Source of the DNA: Hortaea werneckii
Taxonomy: Eukaryota; Ascomycota; Dothideomycetes; Mycosphaerellales; Teratosphaeriaceae
NCBI GenBank assembly: GCA_037044905.1
Contig: JBAOKB010000001.1
Coordinates: 1 to 44,999, forward strand
Length of the DNA: 44,999 bases
Reading direction: 5' to 3'
The position numbers and the translations under genes are program-made. Shown here in pieces: positions 1 through 11,076 of the stretch. The stretch's first letter is position 1. The number at the start of each line of letters is the position of its first letter. Below the pieces are notes generated by a model. That model worked only from the letters and a program-made list of their open reading frames with translations, was not told the origin of the DNA and searched no databases.

Positions 1-366
1 AAATTGGCTGGGAGACTCGTACTCCTTTCTTTGGCTTGACACTAGCTACAAAACGGGGTCGCTGAGGCAGATTGTTTGTCGGCTGTAAGTGGATCACAGC
101 GGAACAGGTCGAAACATTTCCCAACCAACTTGTGAATGCTCGAGTGGCGCTTGCTTATTAGACTTGGACTTGTCGAGTCTCGCGCATCTTGCTTTCCTTC
201 GACTCGTACCGCCATCTGCTAAGCGCCTTCCCACTTACTACCTTGGCAACTTACCACGCTGCGCTATAGCAATAATCGCACCAGCCTCTTACTGCCTATC
301 ACGACATCTCTTGTGTTGCTATACAGGATCTCGAATCTTCAAGTCTTTCGCTTACATCGTATCTCT
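1..366. other. Upstream flank of the first gene, no supported gene
   Basis: No coding pattern or RNA gene could be supported here. It probably holds the promoter and 5' leader of the gene starting at 367. The sequence is pyrimidine-rich just before that start, as is common in fungal promoters. Confidence 0.4.
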
Positions 367-1353
367 ATGCATCCTCTAGCACGAATCGAAACCTCACCAG
401 CCGAAATCCTCTGCCAAATTCTCGACTCTACACGGGCCGAGGAGAAGGCGTCACGGGACTCAGACTCGCTATGCAACGATCTAACAAATAGGATCTGCCA
501 CCTACCCAACGGATTGATCGGTCTTGGTATCAACCATCCGCTTCTCAAAAGCAGTGTCCGTCTCCACGCTTCCCTGGAACGATATCTCCTGAGTACGACG
601 ACATTTATCTACTGCTCTGGCCCCTTCGGCGCCGTTTCGCGCACTGGCTCGAAAGCGGCATTCGACACAGGCGCACACGATTTACTAGAATGGCTGTCTT
701 GCCTCTCGCATTCGCAAAGGAAGCTGGTGAGGAAGTTGCGGCTCGAAATGCATGCCTCTGAGCTCTTATGGCTTTTCATGCCGCTAGAGGCTGGTGAACG
801 GCTTCACATACCGCGAAATCGCAAGGTCTGGGGAGCGGTTCTTGAGCTGCTGAAGGGGATGCATCTAACGGAATTAACCATCGCCGTCCGTGGACGCAGC
901 TGTCCTCGACCCTGTACCGCTGGAGAAAGAACGGCGACCGGGTGCCATTCCACGGCTGTAAACGACGATGGCTCCGTAAGTTCGCACTGGGAAGCAGACT
1001 GGAGGTGGATTGTGAAAGCTGTCATGTCCTCTTTCTCATGTAAGGTCTCGAAAAACGGAGTTACTTTCGCTGCGAGCGACAGTAAAGATCATGACACCAA
1101 GCAAGAGCATCTTTCGACGATAGAACCGAGCAAGGTTCAACAGATCGCGGCTCTTAGCTGGAATGCGCTGGAAAGCTCCACGGCAGGGTGGCACACATGC
1201 GATACGCTCGCCTATGATGGGCAGAGGGAGCAGACCTGGGCTGGGGAAAGGGAGCAGGAGTCCAGGACATACAAGACTCCGATCAGACAGAGTAGGAACG
1301 CTCGGGAAAGCGAAGGCGTCGACGAGCATGTCGATACATCCGTCTTGTTCTAA
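367..1353 (+). CDS. F-box-like orphan protein
   Basis: A 328-residue single-exon protein. The first in-frame ATG is at 367; the frame is open further upstream to about 313 but without an ATG. Residues about 6-20 (ETSPAEILCQILDS) resemble the N-terminal helix of fungal F-box-like domains, which usually read LPxEIxxxIL. A later stretch (LSCLSHSQRKLVRKLRLEM) resembles the segment that follows in many fungal F-box-like or DUF-type proteins. No catalytic motif is visible. The C-terminal third is charged, low in complexity and probably disordered. If the F-box reading is right it would be an adaptor for an SCF ubiquitin ligase, but I cannot name a family. It could also be a degraded lineage-specific gene. 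The nearest neighbour is 2 kb away. Confidence 0.5.
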   Translation: MHPLARIETSPAEILCQILDSTRAEEKASRDSDSLCNDLTNRICHLPNGLIGLGINHPLLKSSVRLHASLERYLLSTTTFIYCSGPFGAVSRTGSKAAFDTGAHDLLEWLSCLSHSQRKLVRKLRLEMHASELLWLFMPLEAGERLHIPRNRKVWGAVLELLKGMHLTELTIAVRGRSCPRPCTAGERTATGCHSTAVNDDGSVSSHWEADWRWIVKAVMSSFSCKVSKNGVTFAASDSKDHDTKQEHLSTIEPSKVQQIAALSWNALESSTAGWHTCDTLAYDGQREQTWAGEREQESRTYKTPIRQSRNARESEGVDEHVDTSVLF

Positions 1354-3365
1354 CATCATTTGCTTTGAGGCTATCCTCTAGGTCGCGTAGATCTTGATCA
1401 AAACCTGGCGTTCGGCGCAGCGTCTCCTGCCCCTCTTGTGCAACACTCGCTCTACAGAAAGAAGTAGGCATATTGACCGCGTCAGAAAATAACGAAAGAG
1501 CCTGTCTTCGGAAGATCGCCAGATACGTTGCGGAAGCTGACGTGTTGTTCAGGAGGGGTCGCTTGAGTTTCTGCGCAGTAGTCTGTCGGCCCAAACATCT
1601 GAAGACCCTGCACTTTCCATTTGCTCAATATCATCATTGCGCAGCGTGATGCACATGCACTTTACGGCATCGCTATCATGAGGTTGTGGAGACGGATCAT
1701 AATGATGCTGTTGCCTGGTCGGTATATTGCTCCCGTGAGCATCACTAGCTGTCATGAAAAGTCAAAAAGAACGACCAATAGGCTGTCCTCCCGACGTACT
1801 ATAGTGTCTTTCCTGCGGGCAATTGTGCACGAGTCAGTGGGCGACATATCCCCAAAAGCATGCTGGGCGTATGCCCAATTGCCAGAGTGCGCTTCTGGCC
1901 GTCTCGAGGCCCACCTTACAGGGGGACCTCCAGCTCGATCACTAGCCGTTTTGATGCCACAAACCGGCCACTGCTACCAGCGACATACCGGGTCTTTTTG
2001 GCTTCAAGGTCTTATCGTGATTCTGTCCCTGCCATCTCGCCCCTTGCGATCCTTCAGATTAATGTGGGCATGGCCTCGTGGAAACTCTACAGGCGAGCTA
2101 TCAAGCGGCAACTTTGAAAAAGGGCACGATCCTTGTGGATAGCCGTTGGGCCTTCTGCTGACGCTAATCAAATAGGCTCAGCACGCCAGGCACCGCCATG
2201 TCAGCCGCGCGGGACTTGATAGGAGACTTTTCTTGGATTGTAACCTACCCTCCTTTAGACGCAGGCAGCGCGTGTAAACAGGATCACCTGATGATCTGCC
2301 CTCCCCCATCAGTTCTGCAGGAGAGAGTTTAGAACGGTGGAGGCTTAACAGTTGATAAATGCCCGAAGCCACATGCTTTCACAGTCGTATTATGCCGATG
2401 CATGGCACACCGTTCTAAAGCCTATCCTTTCTGCCAGAGCAGAACTAAATTGGTCTCCCTCAGGATGTGTAGGGTTTGGTATTCATAGGTAGTGTAGACT
2501 CATGAACGCCTCTCACATTATGTCTGGAATTGATAGGTGACATACCGAAGTTGCTCTCATGTGCGGCGAGATACCATAGCATCCCATCCTTTCACTCAGC
2601 TTAGAATGTGACCTTGGACAATACAGAGCAAAACGTCATATGTATCGTTCACGTGTCCAGCGGCGGAAAAAACGTTCGAGAAACCCTATTATGTGATGAA
2701 ACCTTAATAATTTACCTCACCGTTGGCAAAGCATGAGGGCCAGAAATCTTAATGACAACGGGCTTGGGCATATGATCTGCACGGGGCCTTAGGATCACTC
2801 AATTTTTTCCCGAAGGCAAAAAGTAGCGACTGGGTTTCGCGCAGCTCGAAAGAGGAGGGGTTGGAAACGGTCTTCGCAGACGCTTGGCAAGAGGTTTGTG
2901 AAGGTCGAGACTCCAATGTCGCCATTGCCAATGTGACATGGGAAGATGATGTGTTTGGTTGGTTTGGCTCGATTTTAGTTGTACATACATCTCCTAGTTG
3001 GTGCCCGAAGACAAGACACAAAGGTCCAGCCAATGTCTCAAACACAGGAGAAAATGCCTCCGGGCAAATTACACTTCTGGTCCCCCTCTAGTGCCCTGCG
3101 CTTACACAATCCAGGTGGTGGCTGGTGGACTGTTTCGCCAAATACTCGTATACTAAATGTTTGGCATCTTTCGGATAAATGTACAGTGACCCGAAGCTTT
3201 AGTATCACATAACCCGCCCAATCAAAGTGAAAAATAATTCTCCGCACCTGAAAATGCAAACAACCGTGCGATCTAGGGTATCATCTGAAGTTAGAATGGA
3301 TTATTGTAAAGAGTGGGTATTTCGCTTTTAAACAATGTGGCCCCGACTAAGAGGCTGCGGCCCCA
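1354..3365. other. Intergenic region, no supported gene
   Basis: Two kilobases between the first gene and the 3' end of the bZIP gene. Open frames on both strands are short, mostly lack ATG starts and have no recognisable domain. I see no tRNA, transposon end or long repeat. The part nearest 3365 should hold the 3' UTR of the minus-strand bZIP gene. Confidence 0.4.
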
Positions 3366-5078
3366 TCAACGTGACTCGTTGGTAGCGCCGTGGTGGTACT
3401 CTCCTGCATAGGGATTCCAAGGACCGGTTTGAGGCGGTGCTTGCATCAGAGGTGGCAAGCCTTGCGTCTGTCCTCTTTGCATGGAGGAATGGGGTAAAGG
3501 CGGTGGCATGCCTTCCATTGGAAGTGGCGAGCGCGTTTGTGGCAAAGGTTGAACGTGCTGCTGGTGCTGATGCTGATGCTGATGCGGATGCGGATGCTGC
3601 TGATGTGGAGGCTGCGGTGCGATAGGCGTGCCATAATTCTGTTGAGCGTACGCAGAATGCATTGGCATTCCTGCGGGAGAGACGACGCCTTGCGTTCCAG
3701 GCGGAGGGTGTGGTGCCAGTGAGGTCCTCCGCCGAACATTGCGCCCTTCGTCTGGACTATGAGCTCTTGGTTCGCGAGCATTGCCAAAAGCGCTACCGTT
3801 CGTACTGTTATGGCCACCAGTGGCAACTGAGGATCGGCGTCGCCTGGGTGATGTAGGTCGCGGAAAGTGTCGCTCTGCACCGGACGCTTGCAATATGACT
3901 GAAGCCATGTAATCTCGCTCGCGCTTATAGAAGTCAGCATCCTCCGAAAGCTCCTTCATTTGCTGCTCCAGCCTTGCAATCGTCGTCGAAGCCTCCTTCT
4001 CCTTCTCTTTGCGCCTTTGCCTGAAACGCGCTGATGCTCCTGCATTTCTCCTTCGCTTCTCATCCGCGACCCTTGATGCTGCCTGAACGTCGACCGGCAG
4101 CTGAACAGTCCCTGAAGTCGTTTCCAGTGTCATCATTTGATAGGTGTTTTGACCGCCTGATGAGGAGATCGGTATGCCAATGGGCCGCCTATCCTGTCCC
4201 ATTACACTGTCGCTCGACTCACCGGTGCCGTGAGGGCCTGAGTCTCGAGCGTACATCGTAGTAGCGTGGAGCTGGGCCCCTGGCGACCCAGCACCTGTCC
4301 GGCTGTATGATGAATACGAAGTGCTCGGGCTTGCGCTGGCAGAAGGCGCCGACAAGATCCTCTCAGCTCCAGAGTTTCTTTTTCTGAATGGCTCTTCAGG
4401 TGCACGCTGTTTCGGAGAGCCACCAGCGTTGCCTGTGTCAGCTGTATCCATAGGCATTTGGTGAGGTGCAGGTGGTACCACAGCTGGTGCACGATGATGG
4501 TTGCTGGGAGAGCCAGGAAATGGCGTTTGCTGGGCACTGAATGATCTTGCAGCCGGTGCGACAGAGGGAAAGCGTCCAACATGAGAGAGTGAAGGTGATC
4601 GAGGGGTGAGAATCCTACGATAACCCCCCTCGTTCAGATAGCCTTGGGAGAAGCGTGGAGAGACTGATGCTGCGACCGATGGACTATGTCGGCGGGACGG
4701 TTGATCGCTCGTGGCGAGCGGAGGTAAAGAAGGTCCCGCCTTGCTCACGTTCGCGTGTTCATGCGATTTTCTTCGACGTCCATCCGATTCAGATTCGTTA
4801 TCCGAAGGATTGAGGATGGAAGAAACACCAGCAAGACGCGTGGGGAAACTATCAGCTGATGGGTTCGTCGCCCGTGGTAGAGGCGGGAGCTCGATGGCAT
4901 GGCTCGGAGTCCGTCGAATACTTGGGAGGCTTGGAGGAGGGCCATGTTGCTGGCCGTTCACGGTCTTGAAGTGCAAGTCTCGCTCGTTTGGCGACTGGCC
5001 GATGGAGGAGAAAATCGATGGACGAAAGTCACCCGCCGAGCTATCTTTTGAGTAACGAACGGGGTGAGAATCTGCCAT
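3366..5078 (-). CDS. bZIP transcription factor
   Basis: A 570-residue nuclear regulator if translation starts at the ATG at 5078-5076. The basic region lies at about residues 337-362 and contains the DNA-contacting signature N-x-x-A-S-A-R-F-R (RRNAGASARFRQRRKEKEKE). A leucine-zipper coiled coil follows at about 363-400, so it should bind DNA as a dimer. The rest is Ser/Pro-rich and disordered, with a His/Gln-rich repeat near the C-terminus encoded at about 3565-3610. The segment just before the basic region (VQLPVDVQAASRVADEKRRR) is typical of an Aspergillus-type bZIP group; I do not assign a symbol. The frame stays open upstream to 5366 without an ATG, so an extra N-terminal exon is possible. 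There is no intron inside the called CDS. Target genes cannot be told from the sequence. Confidence 0.85.
   Translation of the reverse strand: MADSHPVRYSKDSSAGDFRPSIFSSIGQSPNERDLHFKTVNGQQHGPPPSLPSIRRTPSHAIELPPLPRATNPSADSFPTRLAGVSSILNPSDNESESDGRRRKSHEHANVSKAGPSLPPLATSDQPSRRHSPSVAASVSPRFSQGYLNEGGYRRILTPRSPSLSHVGRFPSVAPAARSFSAQQTPFPGSPSNHHRAPAVVPPAPHQMPMDTADTGNAGGSPKQRAPEEPFRKRNSGAERILSAPSASASPSTSYSSYSRTGAGSPGAQLHATTMYARDSGPHGTGESSDSVMGQDRRPIGIPISSSGGQNTYQMMTLETTSGTVQLPVDVQAASRVADEKRRRNAGASARFRQRRKEKEKEASTTIARLEQQMKELSEDADFYKRERDYMASVILQASGAERHFPRPTSPRRRRSSVATGGHNSTNGSAFGNAREPRAHSPDEGRNVRRRTSLAPHPPPGTQGVVSPAGMPMHSAYAQQNYGTPIAPQPPHQQHPHPHQHQHQHQQHVQPLPQTRSPLPMEGMPPPLPHSSMQRGQTQGLPPLMQAPPQTGPWNPYAGEYHHGATNESR
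3563..3612 (-). repeat. His/Gln codon repeat in the bZIP gene
   Basis: On the plus strand this is a run of TGATGC and GGATGC-like hexamers. On the coding strand it reads alternating CAC/CAT and CAG codons, giving a His-Gln low-complexity tract in the C-terminal part of the bZIP protein. Length variation here would stay in frame if whole codons change. Confidence 0.7.
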
Positions 5079-5366
5079 CGGTTCCTTCCCTGGCGGCCCT
5101 TCCGAGTTCTGGATGGACCATGGATGTGGCCGTTCCGACTTTCGAAAAATGTCTTCAAGGGGTCCGCAAGCGCTCAAAGGTCGGAAATGAGCGTGATGGC
5201 CGCCCGCAGGTCCTGGTATACTGTCGTGAGAGAAAGGATGATGGTACTGGCTGTATGAGCGGTGCACCTGAGTGGCAGCCACCTTGGCTATACGTGTGGG
5301 ACGACGTAGCGTCCCAGGTTGCAGAAACAGTCGTTTAAGGCTGGTGAAGTCAAAGTCGACGTTGTC

Positions 5367-5411
5367 TCAATCAGTTGATATTGGATAGTTGCACAGGAAT
5401 CGTCCTGACAT
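5367..5411 (-). promoter_or_regulatory. Possible 14-codon upstream ORF in the bZIP leader
   Basis: On the minus strand an ATG at 5411-5409 opens 14 codons (MSGRFLCNYPISTD) and ends in TGA at 5369-5367. It is in the same frame as the bZIP CDS. After the TGA there are 96 sense codons before the ATG at 5078. It could be a regulatory uORF, or the first exon of a longer protein if the TGA lies in an intron; a GTGCAA...CACCAG intron would keep frame but its donor is weak. Confidence 0.35.
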
Positions 5412-7951
5412 GAGCGACGCCGGCAGACAATGGAGAGGTCAGTGGTTTTAGCGACGGGACAAGTGCCGACCCAGTCCCTGATACGGTAAGGGATCCCGTT
5501 GCCGATACGGATTGGGACAATGGCGGTAAGCTTATTAGTCTAAAAGACAAGAAAGTACGGCAAGAGGCGGCAAAGGCCCAGGTCGTTGCCGTGGACGGGG
5601 CATGAGCCCGTGATATAATCTAGAGCGGTGTGATGACAGCACAATCATGGGCAGACCCTCGTCGTCCAGCAGCGAGACATGATAGACGCCAGGCGGGTTG
5701 TTAGTGTGCCGACCGGTGCTGTCGTGCATCATCGCGCGCCGGCTACCCAGACCGACTCAGGACATGAACAAGGGTCATCAAAGGCCGCGCCGTCAAGTGC
5801 AGTGCAGTTGCATGGCATCGAGAAGTGACTTTGCAGCGGGGGCCCGCGGAATGGCGGGAGGCAAGACTTGCTCGAGCTTCGACGTGCGCTCTGCACCTTG
5901 TCTGACTTGCTGCGACGCTAGCGTGTGCTCCTCAGATGAACTGGCTTCCCTGAGCGCGCTGCATGTGCGAATGGTATGTGCTGGCCGGCACTCAGGGGTC
6001 CGCACCCGGCAGAGCAGATTAATCACGCTGCGGTATGGCAGCCTCTGGCGCAGGCGCAACACGTCGCGTGCGACTCGCCGCGGCATCATCGTATCCATGG
6101 CCCTGGCTCAGGTACGCTGGTGGCGCGAGAACAGCCTTTTTAGGAACGTTGTCAATGCCGCTAGGGTGGGCTTGCGCTCGCGGTACCTCCCTAGTAGCGT
6201 AGCCGTAGTGGTCGCGGTGGTGGAGGTAGCGGTGGCGGACAACCAAGGTTCGCTGGTGCTGCCCGTGATTACGCTGGCCTACCCGCCGAACACCGGTCAA
6301 GCCAAACAATGGGGCTTGCACCGGTGCCGGATCCTGCGATCTAACCTGGAAGGTTTGGATCGACATTCGCGCGAGGCTATAGGCTGGTGCAGAGTGGTAG
6401 CCTGTAGTGCTTGTCACCAGAAACGATCAGTGCTCACGCGGTAGACTTTGGCGCCACATTCTAAACAGTTGGATCGTGAAACAGCGCATATGAAGTATCC
6501 CCCCGTCAACCCATGCTCGACATGGCGTTCTCCCTCCGTCCCGTACCATACACTGTGCTGTGCACAGAATGCCGAACCGCTCTAGCCCTGTAGATCATGA
6601 ACAGGGAGGGGTGTGGTCCGCTCAGCGGCGCGTACCCGAGGCAGCAGCAGCCAAACTCACCTGTTTCGATTCCACTTGCGCAACGTGTTGAAATGCACAT
6701 GAGACGGGAGGGCTTGTCGACTGCACGAGACCAACCAGATGATGCACGACAAGCGACGTCTCTGTGAGGATGATGCTGCTACTGCTGCTGCTACTGCTGT
6801 CGCCTCGGGTGCCAGCAAAATCATGCGCACACGGCGTTGGGCACCAACCGCATTGAAGGCGTTGGATGTCTTGCAATTTGCAACATCACGCTTCAAGCGC
6901 GGGGCGCTAGCATTGAGCTTCGCCCCCTCGGTTGCTCTGATATTGGGTCATTTCACCAACTCGCCGATGCTTGCAGATCATACCAGCAACACGGACACGA
7001 ATGTCAGTGTCACGGACCAGGCCGACGTGAAACAATTCCCAGCCAGCGGGCATGGCGAGCGTGGTTATCCGATCGATCGCGAGAGCAAGCAGGGTCGAGT
7101 CCTTTTTTCCTCATCCCCCTTCTGCTGGCGAGGAGCTGCTCGGCCGGAGCAGAAGGCCGTCGCCATAAGGTCTAGCTGTCCTGCGATCATTGGCGCATGT
7201 ACCTGTCGCTTATGCGCAACCCTAGTCCACGCCAGCATATCACAAAGGTCATGTGCGGCGTCCTCAAGCTCCCGTTTTGGGGCGAAAGTAGATTGTAGAC
7301 GCCAGCTCATCGCACAGCACCATGAGATGGCTCGAATTTCTGATTGGCTGTCAGGGGACATTTTCTAGCCGAAAAGGTTGCATTTGCGCCCGCATCAGGC
7401 CGCCGGCGCACCCACATCTCCACTTCCTGTTCCTCCCGCACCCCCTAGAGAGGTGCGTCCTATCAGACTTTGGTGCGCACCCATTTCGAGCCATGGCCAG
7501 GTGTCTTACGCCAATCAATCCAAACAAAGGCCCGACACGCCGGCCGGCATCACCAACAGATCTCGCTTCAGCACGTAGCGTTTTCTGGAAGCTGGTTCGG
7601 CCGGTGAGGCCGGCTAAGCCTGGCTCTCCTGTTCCCAGAAGGGATCACAGACCATCCGAGAGAATTGAATCAGTGGCTTTAGCTTTGCGGCGCGCATGCC
7701 GCCTCGACGTCTCAATATCAGACACGTGCGAGCGAAACTCTACACCTGTTTGATCCCTGACTAGCGCCGCAGTTGTCTGTGGTACGGTGAGCGCGATAAT
7801 GCGCGACATCGTTCCCATGAAAAGGAATACCGTATAGTACCATGGTTGATGCCGTACCAGTGCACTTTCACTCTGGCTTTGGCGTTCGTCCGTCCCAAAC
7901 TTCCCACCTGCTGTGAAGCGGACGTCCATCTGCGTCCATCGACAAGGTACT

Positions 7952-7979
7952 GTATTCACTCTAACGTATTCACTCTAGC
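7952..7979 (+). repeat. 14-bp tandem duplication
   Basis: The unit TATTCACTCTAACG is followed by TATTCACTCTAGCG, two copies differing at one base. It lies in non-coding DNA and has no obvious role. Confidence 0.6.
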
Positions 7980-10783
7980 GCATTCTACACAGCGTCCTCC
8001 CTGCAATTGCAAGTCAGGGGCTTTAATGACGTCCCGGCGGTAGATGGCGTCTTCTCCCCGGTCAACGTCCATGACGCGACGACGCCTTCGGACGGTAAGA
8101 AGCGCAGGATGCACTGACATGGCATGCCGCCTTGCCCGAGCATGACTTGGTTTTCTGGCAGCCGCAGCGAGATGTGATGGCAGCTCCCACAGTAATTAAT
8201 GCTACCGCTGGTGTTGCCTGTGACGGCAAGGTTCCCGCTCTAGCGCAGCGCAACAGCAACGGACCCCGGCCAATGAGAAGCGAGGGAGATCCTCAATCCC
8301 GGACGGCCACGTGCCTCGGCGAGCGTGGCTCCAATGTCGTGATAGCCTCACCAATACAGTAGCGCCATCGTTCCGGGCTGACTTGCATAAGTTCAACGCC
8401 TGCCGTAACCCCCCAGGAATATTACCTACATGCAATATTGCAGACGCCTAGCAGCACACGTATCCGTACTAGAATCCACATCCTTGCCGGTACAGGCGGA
8501 TCACAATGCGGGCTCTTCCCTTCTTTATTCGCATGGCGTGCGACATGCATGCTTGCTGTTGGCCTAGTAGCCGGTACTTCGCAAGCGAGGGCGTGACAAG
8601 CTATAGGACGCTCGCGGCGACATGTCAAGAGGCATGCCCTAACCACAAAGAGGCAAGACCGATGCGTAGTCAATCTCTCACCCGGTCACGTATCACCAAT
8701 GAAACAGCACACTTTTTGATTCGTACGATACCCATACACATGCAAAAAGCCAGCCGTTTCCCAATAAGCGAGGTGATCCAACAGTAGCGAGAGGATGCAC
8801 GAAGCTCATCTTATCTAGGATTTACATCGGGCAACACTCAGCAACGCATCTCAACCAGCCCATCGATCCTTTAGGCTTAGGTGATTCTTATCTCGCGAAT
8901 GCAGGACATGGCAAGCCGCCACGATCAGGATACCGGGTACACTAGCATAAGGTCAACCCACATGGACGGACGCACGCTTGCGCGAAAGTGGAGCTGATCG
9001 ATTTGCCGCGAGGCAAAAGAAAAAGAACAAGCAAGTAAAAGATCTCACGGAAGTAATCAAAAACGATCATAAGGGAAATATAGCCGACGAAGACCGGGAT
9101 TCCACTATCAATTAGAAAAAATTCACGAACCGGACCCCAAGCGAGGTAGGACTTTTTCGGCACCGAGCCTTCCTTCCGCTAACACGACTCTTCAGCCTGA
9201 ACACAACTACATACATCCCATCGCCACGTGGAGGTTCGCGCCACTATCTTGGGCCGCGCGCTCAGCCCAGCCCACTGCAGGCAGCCGAACAGGCGCGCAT
9301 GGCCCTTTGCCGTGCCCGCATCGTCTCGTTCCAAGGCATGGGCGTCATTGTGAAACTTGCGGTTGTTGCACACGATGCGACACAAAGCCTGGTTTCTTTG
9401 CCTATGACTTTCCCAAGCGATATCATGATTTTTTTTTTTTTTCCTTACTGCTTCAGATATCACAAGAAAACGTAAGCGTGTCAATGTGTGCACTTATACG
9501 TTCTGGCAAATCGAGAGAATTCCCTCATTGGCCCAGCTGCAGATAGTATCACAGGGGGAAGGTGGTGGGGGGAGAGATGGAAAAAGGGTCTGTCTCACCC
9601 GTAACGAGCGTGACGTGCATGAAGACGGCTTCCTCCCCTCTCTCTCAGTCACTGTCTGCGACCCCCCCGTCCGCCCCCCGTCGGCTATGCACCCTGTCGT
9701 GCATACTTACTCCTGCATGGCTCGTCCACGCGACGAAAAGTCTCGGACGCATGAAACAATCGCTGTCCAAAGGATAGTGCAGAGGACGTTTTTGGAAGGC
9801 AAACCGAGAGAGAGGCAGAGAATGAGAGTACAGTAGCAGCCTTGTTACCGATCAAAACGTTCCTCCCGATCGTGTGTGTTGCAACGCGCCCCCTGTGCCA
9901 CGGTGATGGGCTACCTAGCTGCGCATTGTATGGTACTGGATCTGATTGGACGTAATAGCCGAGCTTGGCCGTTTGGGTCGCTTCTATTTCTACTATCCTG
10001 GCAGCCCCGTCGGCATACTGTCGCAGGATTAAGGGCAGCATATTGCAGAAATCACCGTTAACATCTCAACGCCTGAGACCCCCTCTCTCTAATTCCCTTT
10101 TTACTTATTCAATTTTTTTTTTCTCTTCTTCTTTTTATGGCCATTCCTCCGACTTCCAATAAGCCTGTTTGCATTTGAATCATTCATCCACTTTCGCTTG
10201 GAGAGGGCAGGCGGTATAATACCGCAAATAATTGAGACCGTTTCAACAAACCCGGGAAATGCTCCGCGATATGCCTTTGGGAGAAAGCCGAACGCCACCG
10301 ACGGCTGGGGAGGTTTCGAGACATTCCCTTTCACGAGTAGCCCGTGTGCCATATCCCCGTCGTGACCTTGTGCTCAATTCCGAATCGCTGTCGCGCAAAG
10401 AAAAAGAAAAAGAAAAAACCGTGACTGTTCGCGTAGAGGGTTACCGATCATTTCCGAGACTTCCACCTATCTATTTGTTTTCTCTTCTTCGTTTTTCCCC
10501 TTGATTGTTAGTACACGCGTCGCAAGTAGATGAATTGGCTTTCTAATCCTGTCTCCCATTGGCGTTTTGCAAGCAGTTGTGTGACGACGACAAGTCGGTC
10601 GCAAAGCTGGCTGTAGGGATGGATGTCCGGTCGCGAAGGAAATGCAGTGAGACATCCGTCGCTCGAAAGTTTGGTCCCGGCCTTGCAGGTAGGCAGTTGG
10701 GACGATTGGGGAAGGTTGGTCTGGATGAAGTGATGAGATCTGAGGAGTAGGAGTGATGAGGGGGTGGGGTCTCTCATGCTCTT

Positions 10784-10809
10784 CCCCCCCCCCCCCCCCC
10801 CCCCCCCCC
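10784..10809 (+). repeat. Poly-C homopolymer, 26 bp
   Basis: Twenty-six consecutive C, about 270 bp upstream of the SMP-30-like start codon. It is one of five long G/C homopolymers in this window. The true length may differ because such tracts are hard to sequence. Confidence 0.85.
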
Positions 10810-11076
10810 AATCGGGACCCGCTTTTCCACGTGCTCCGGCAAAATTGCCAGCTTGAAGGGTCGGTCGGGGACAGCAGACATCATCCGGGGCTTGTCCCAG
10901 AACCACAGAAAAGTGAAGTCATCTCGACGTTCCGGATGAGGAAAGGTGACAACATTGCTTCTAGTGGTGGGCGGCAACAACGACGACAACTTCACCTGGT
11001 GAACAATCGCATAAATTAGAAGCAAAAATCTATTCTCATCCAATTCCAAACAAGCGTGATAGAAATTCCATCGAAA

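Larger units (their letters stand above)
5412..11076. other. 5.7 kb gene-poor region
   Basis: This lies between the 5' end of the bZIP gene and the SMP-30-like gene. Open frames of 60-250 codons occur on both strands, but they overlap one another, are rich in Arg/Ser/Cys as expected of shadow frames in GC-rich DNA, and match no domain I know. Visible landmarks are a CTG-type trinucleotide patch (about 6770-6800), a 14-bp tandem duplication (7952-7979), a T tract (9429-9442), an A-rich AAAAAG repeat near 10400 and a C26 homopolymer (10784-10809). The part near 5400 is probably a long bZIP promoter or leader. Confidence 0.4.

Noticed and set aside
1621..2142. 173-codon plus-strand frame
   Set aside because: It has no ATG at its start, no domain and biased composition; it is not supported as a gene.
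5698..6444. 248-codon open frame on the plus strand
   Set aside because: It has a non-ATG start, Arg/Cys/Ser-rich content, strong frames on the opposite strand and no domain. It looks like chance openness in GC-rich DNA.
6739..7368. 209-codon ATG-initiated frame
   Set aside because: Its length is borderline, but it has no domain, no conserved-looking block, Ala/Arg/Ser composition and competing frames. It was kept out for lack of support.
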